Assembly (NCBI RefSeq): GCF_032854445.1
Contig: NC_088303.1
Location: forward strand, 255,501 to 319,500
Reading direction: 5' to 3'
Length of the DNA: 64,000 bases
From: Liolophura sinensis
Taxonomy: Eukaryota > Mollusca > Polyplacophora > Chitonida > Chitonidae
Shown here: piece after piece, positions 63,498 to 64,000 of the stretch
Layout: each line of letters starts with the position of its first letter
Position numbering within the stretch: the stretch's first letter is position 1
The notes under the pieces: generated by a model
Told to the model about the DNA's origin: nothing
What the model saw: the letters and a program-made list of their open reading frames with translations, nothing else
The model's database searches: none
Made by a program: the position numbers and the translations under genes

Positions 63498-64000
63498 CAG
63501 TTCTGTAGAGAGTTAAGCTATACATGTAAGTTCCTTCTTTAATTCCGTCTTATACATGTAGCAAGCCTCCAGCACAGTGTAGAGGTAAGCTATGCATATG
63601 TGTTCCTTCTTTAACTCCATCTTCTACATGTAGCTAGCCTCTAGTACAGTGGAGGGTTAAGCTATACATGTGCACTCCTTCCTTAGTTCTATCTTGTACA
63701 TGTAGCAAGCCTCCAGTGCAGGGGAGAGTTAAGCTATACATGTACTTCCTTCCTTAATTCTATCTTGTACATATAGCAAACCTCTAGTACAGCGGAGAGT
63801 TAAGCTATAGGTGGACGTTCCTTCCTGAATTCTATCTTGTACATGTAGCAAGCATCCAGTACAGTGGAGAGTTAAGCTATACATGAACTTCGTTCTCTAA
63901 TTCTATCTTGCACATGTAGATAGCCTCCAGTACATTAGAGAGTTAAGCTATAAGTTCTCTAATTCTATCTTGTACATGTAGCAAACCTCTAGTACAGTGG
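63498..64000. repeat. ~71-bp minisatellite, continues past the window end
   Basis: Unit features GAGAGTTAAGCTATACATGT, TTCCTTAATTCTATCTTGTA, CATGTAGCAAGCCTCCAGTA; about 7 units visible. Confidence 0.88.

Overview
The window looks like nuclear DNA of a marine mollusc, probably a bivalve. It is AT-rich, and host genes are split into short phase-consistent exons by GT..AG introns. There is a very high load of minisatellites and several tRNA-derived SINE-like repeats of a kind I recall from molluscan genomes (family assignment is from memory and was not searched).

Layout. (1) 1-10590: left copy of a Maverick/Polinton-like endogenous DNA virus/transposon (copy 1), with genes for a protein-primed-type DNA polymerase B, a retrovirus-type integrase, a packaging-type ATPase, a candidate capsid protein and several small membrane proteins. 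It is cut by the window start and is decayed. (2) 10600-13420: a tandemly repeated ~1.4 kb non-coding unit carrying a tRNA-like SINE. (3) 13420-18640: 44-bp and 20-bp minisatellites and an AT tract. (4) 19342-23664: a four-exon host gene on + for a small single-pass membrane protein (about 154 aa). (5) 24690-27060: 37-40 bp minisatellites. (6) 27091-43757: a complete 13-exon gene on - for a prolyl 4-hydroxylase alpha subunit (about 605 aa, catalytic residues present), with an in-frame 36-bp coding minisatellite in one exon and large arrays in its introns. (7) 44080-47528: short repeats, no gene recognised. (8) 47528-52077: a 73-bp satellite containing two nearly identical 1.8 kb blocks in which a rearranged piece of the DNA polymerase gene is embedded. 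(9) 52206-62428: the second Polinton-like copy (copy 2), inverted relative to copy 1, also decayed and truncated on the right. (10) 62430-64000: 42-bp and ~71-bp minisatellites.

The two viral copies carry the same genes in the same order but face each other in inverted orientation about 42 kb apart. They share three in-frame stop codons (ATPase, a membrane-protein gene, PolB), which suggests that both descend from an already damaged element; each has also gathered its own deletions. Copy 1 lost the polymerase exonuclease region and copy 2 lost polymerase motif C and most of the integrase catalytic core. Neither can be autonomous as read here. The two host genes are assembled from splice-site phase and, for the hydroxylase, from family conservation; no single open reading frame shows them whole.
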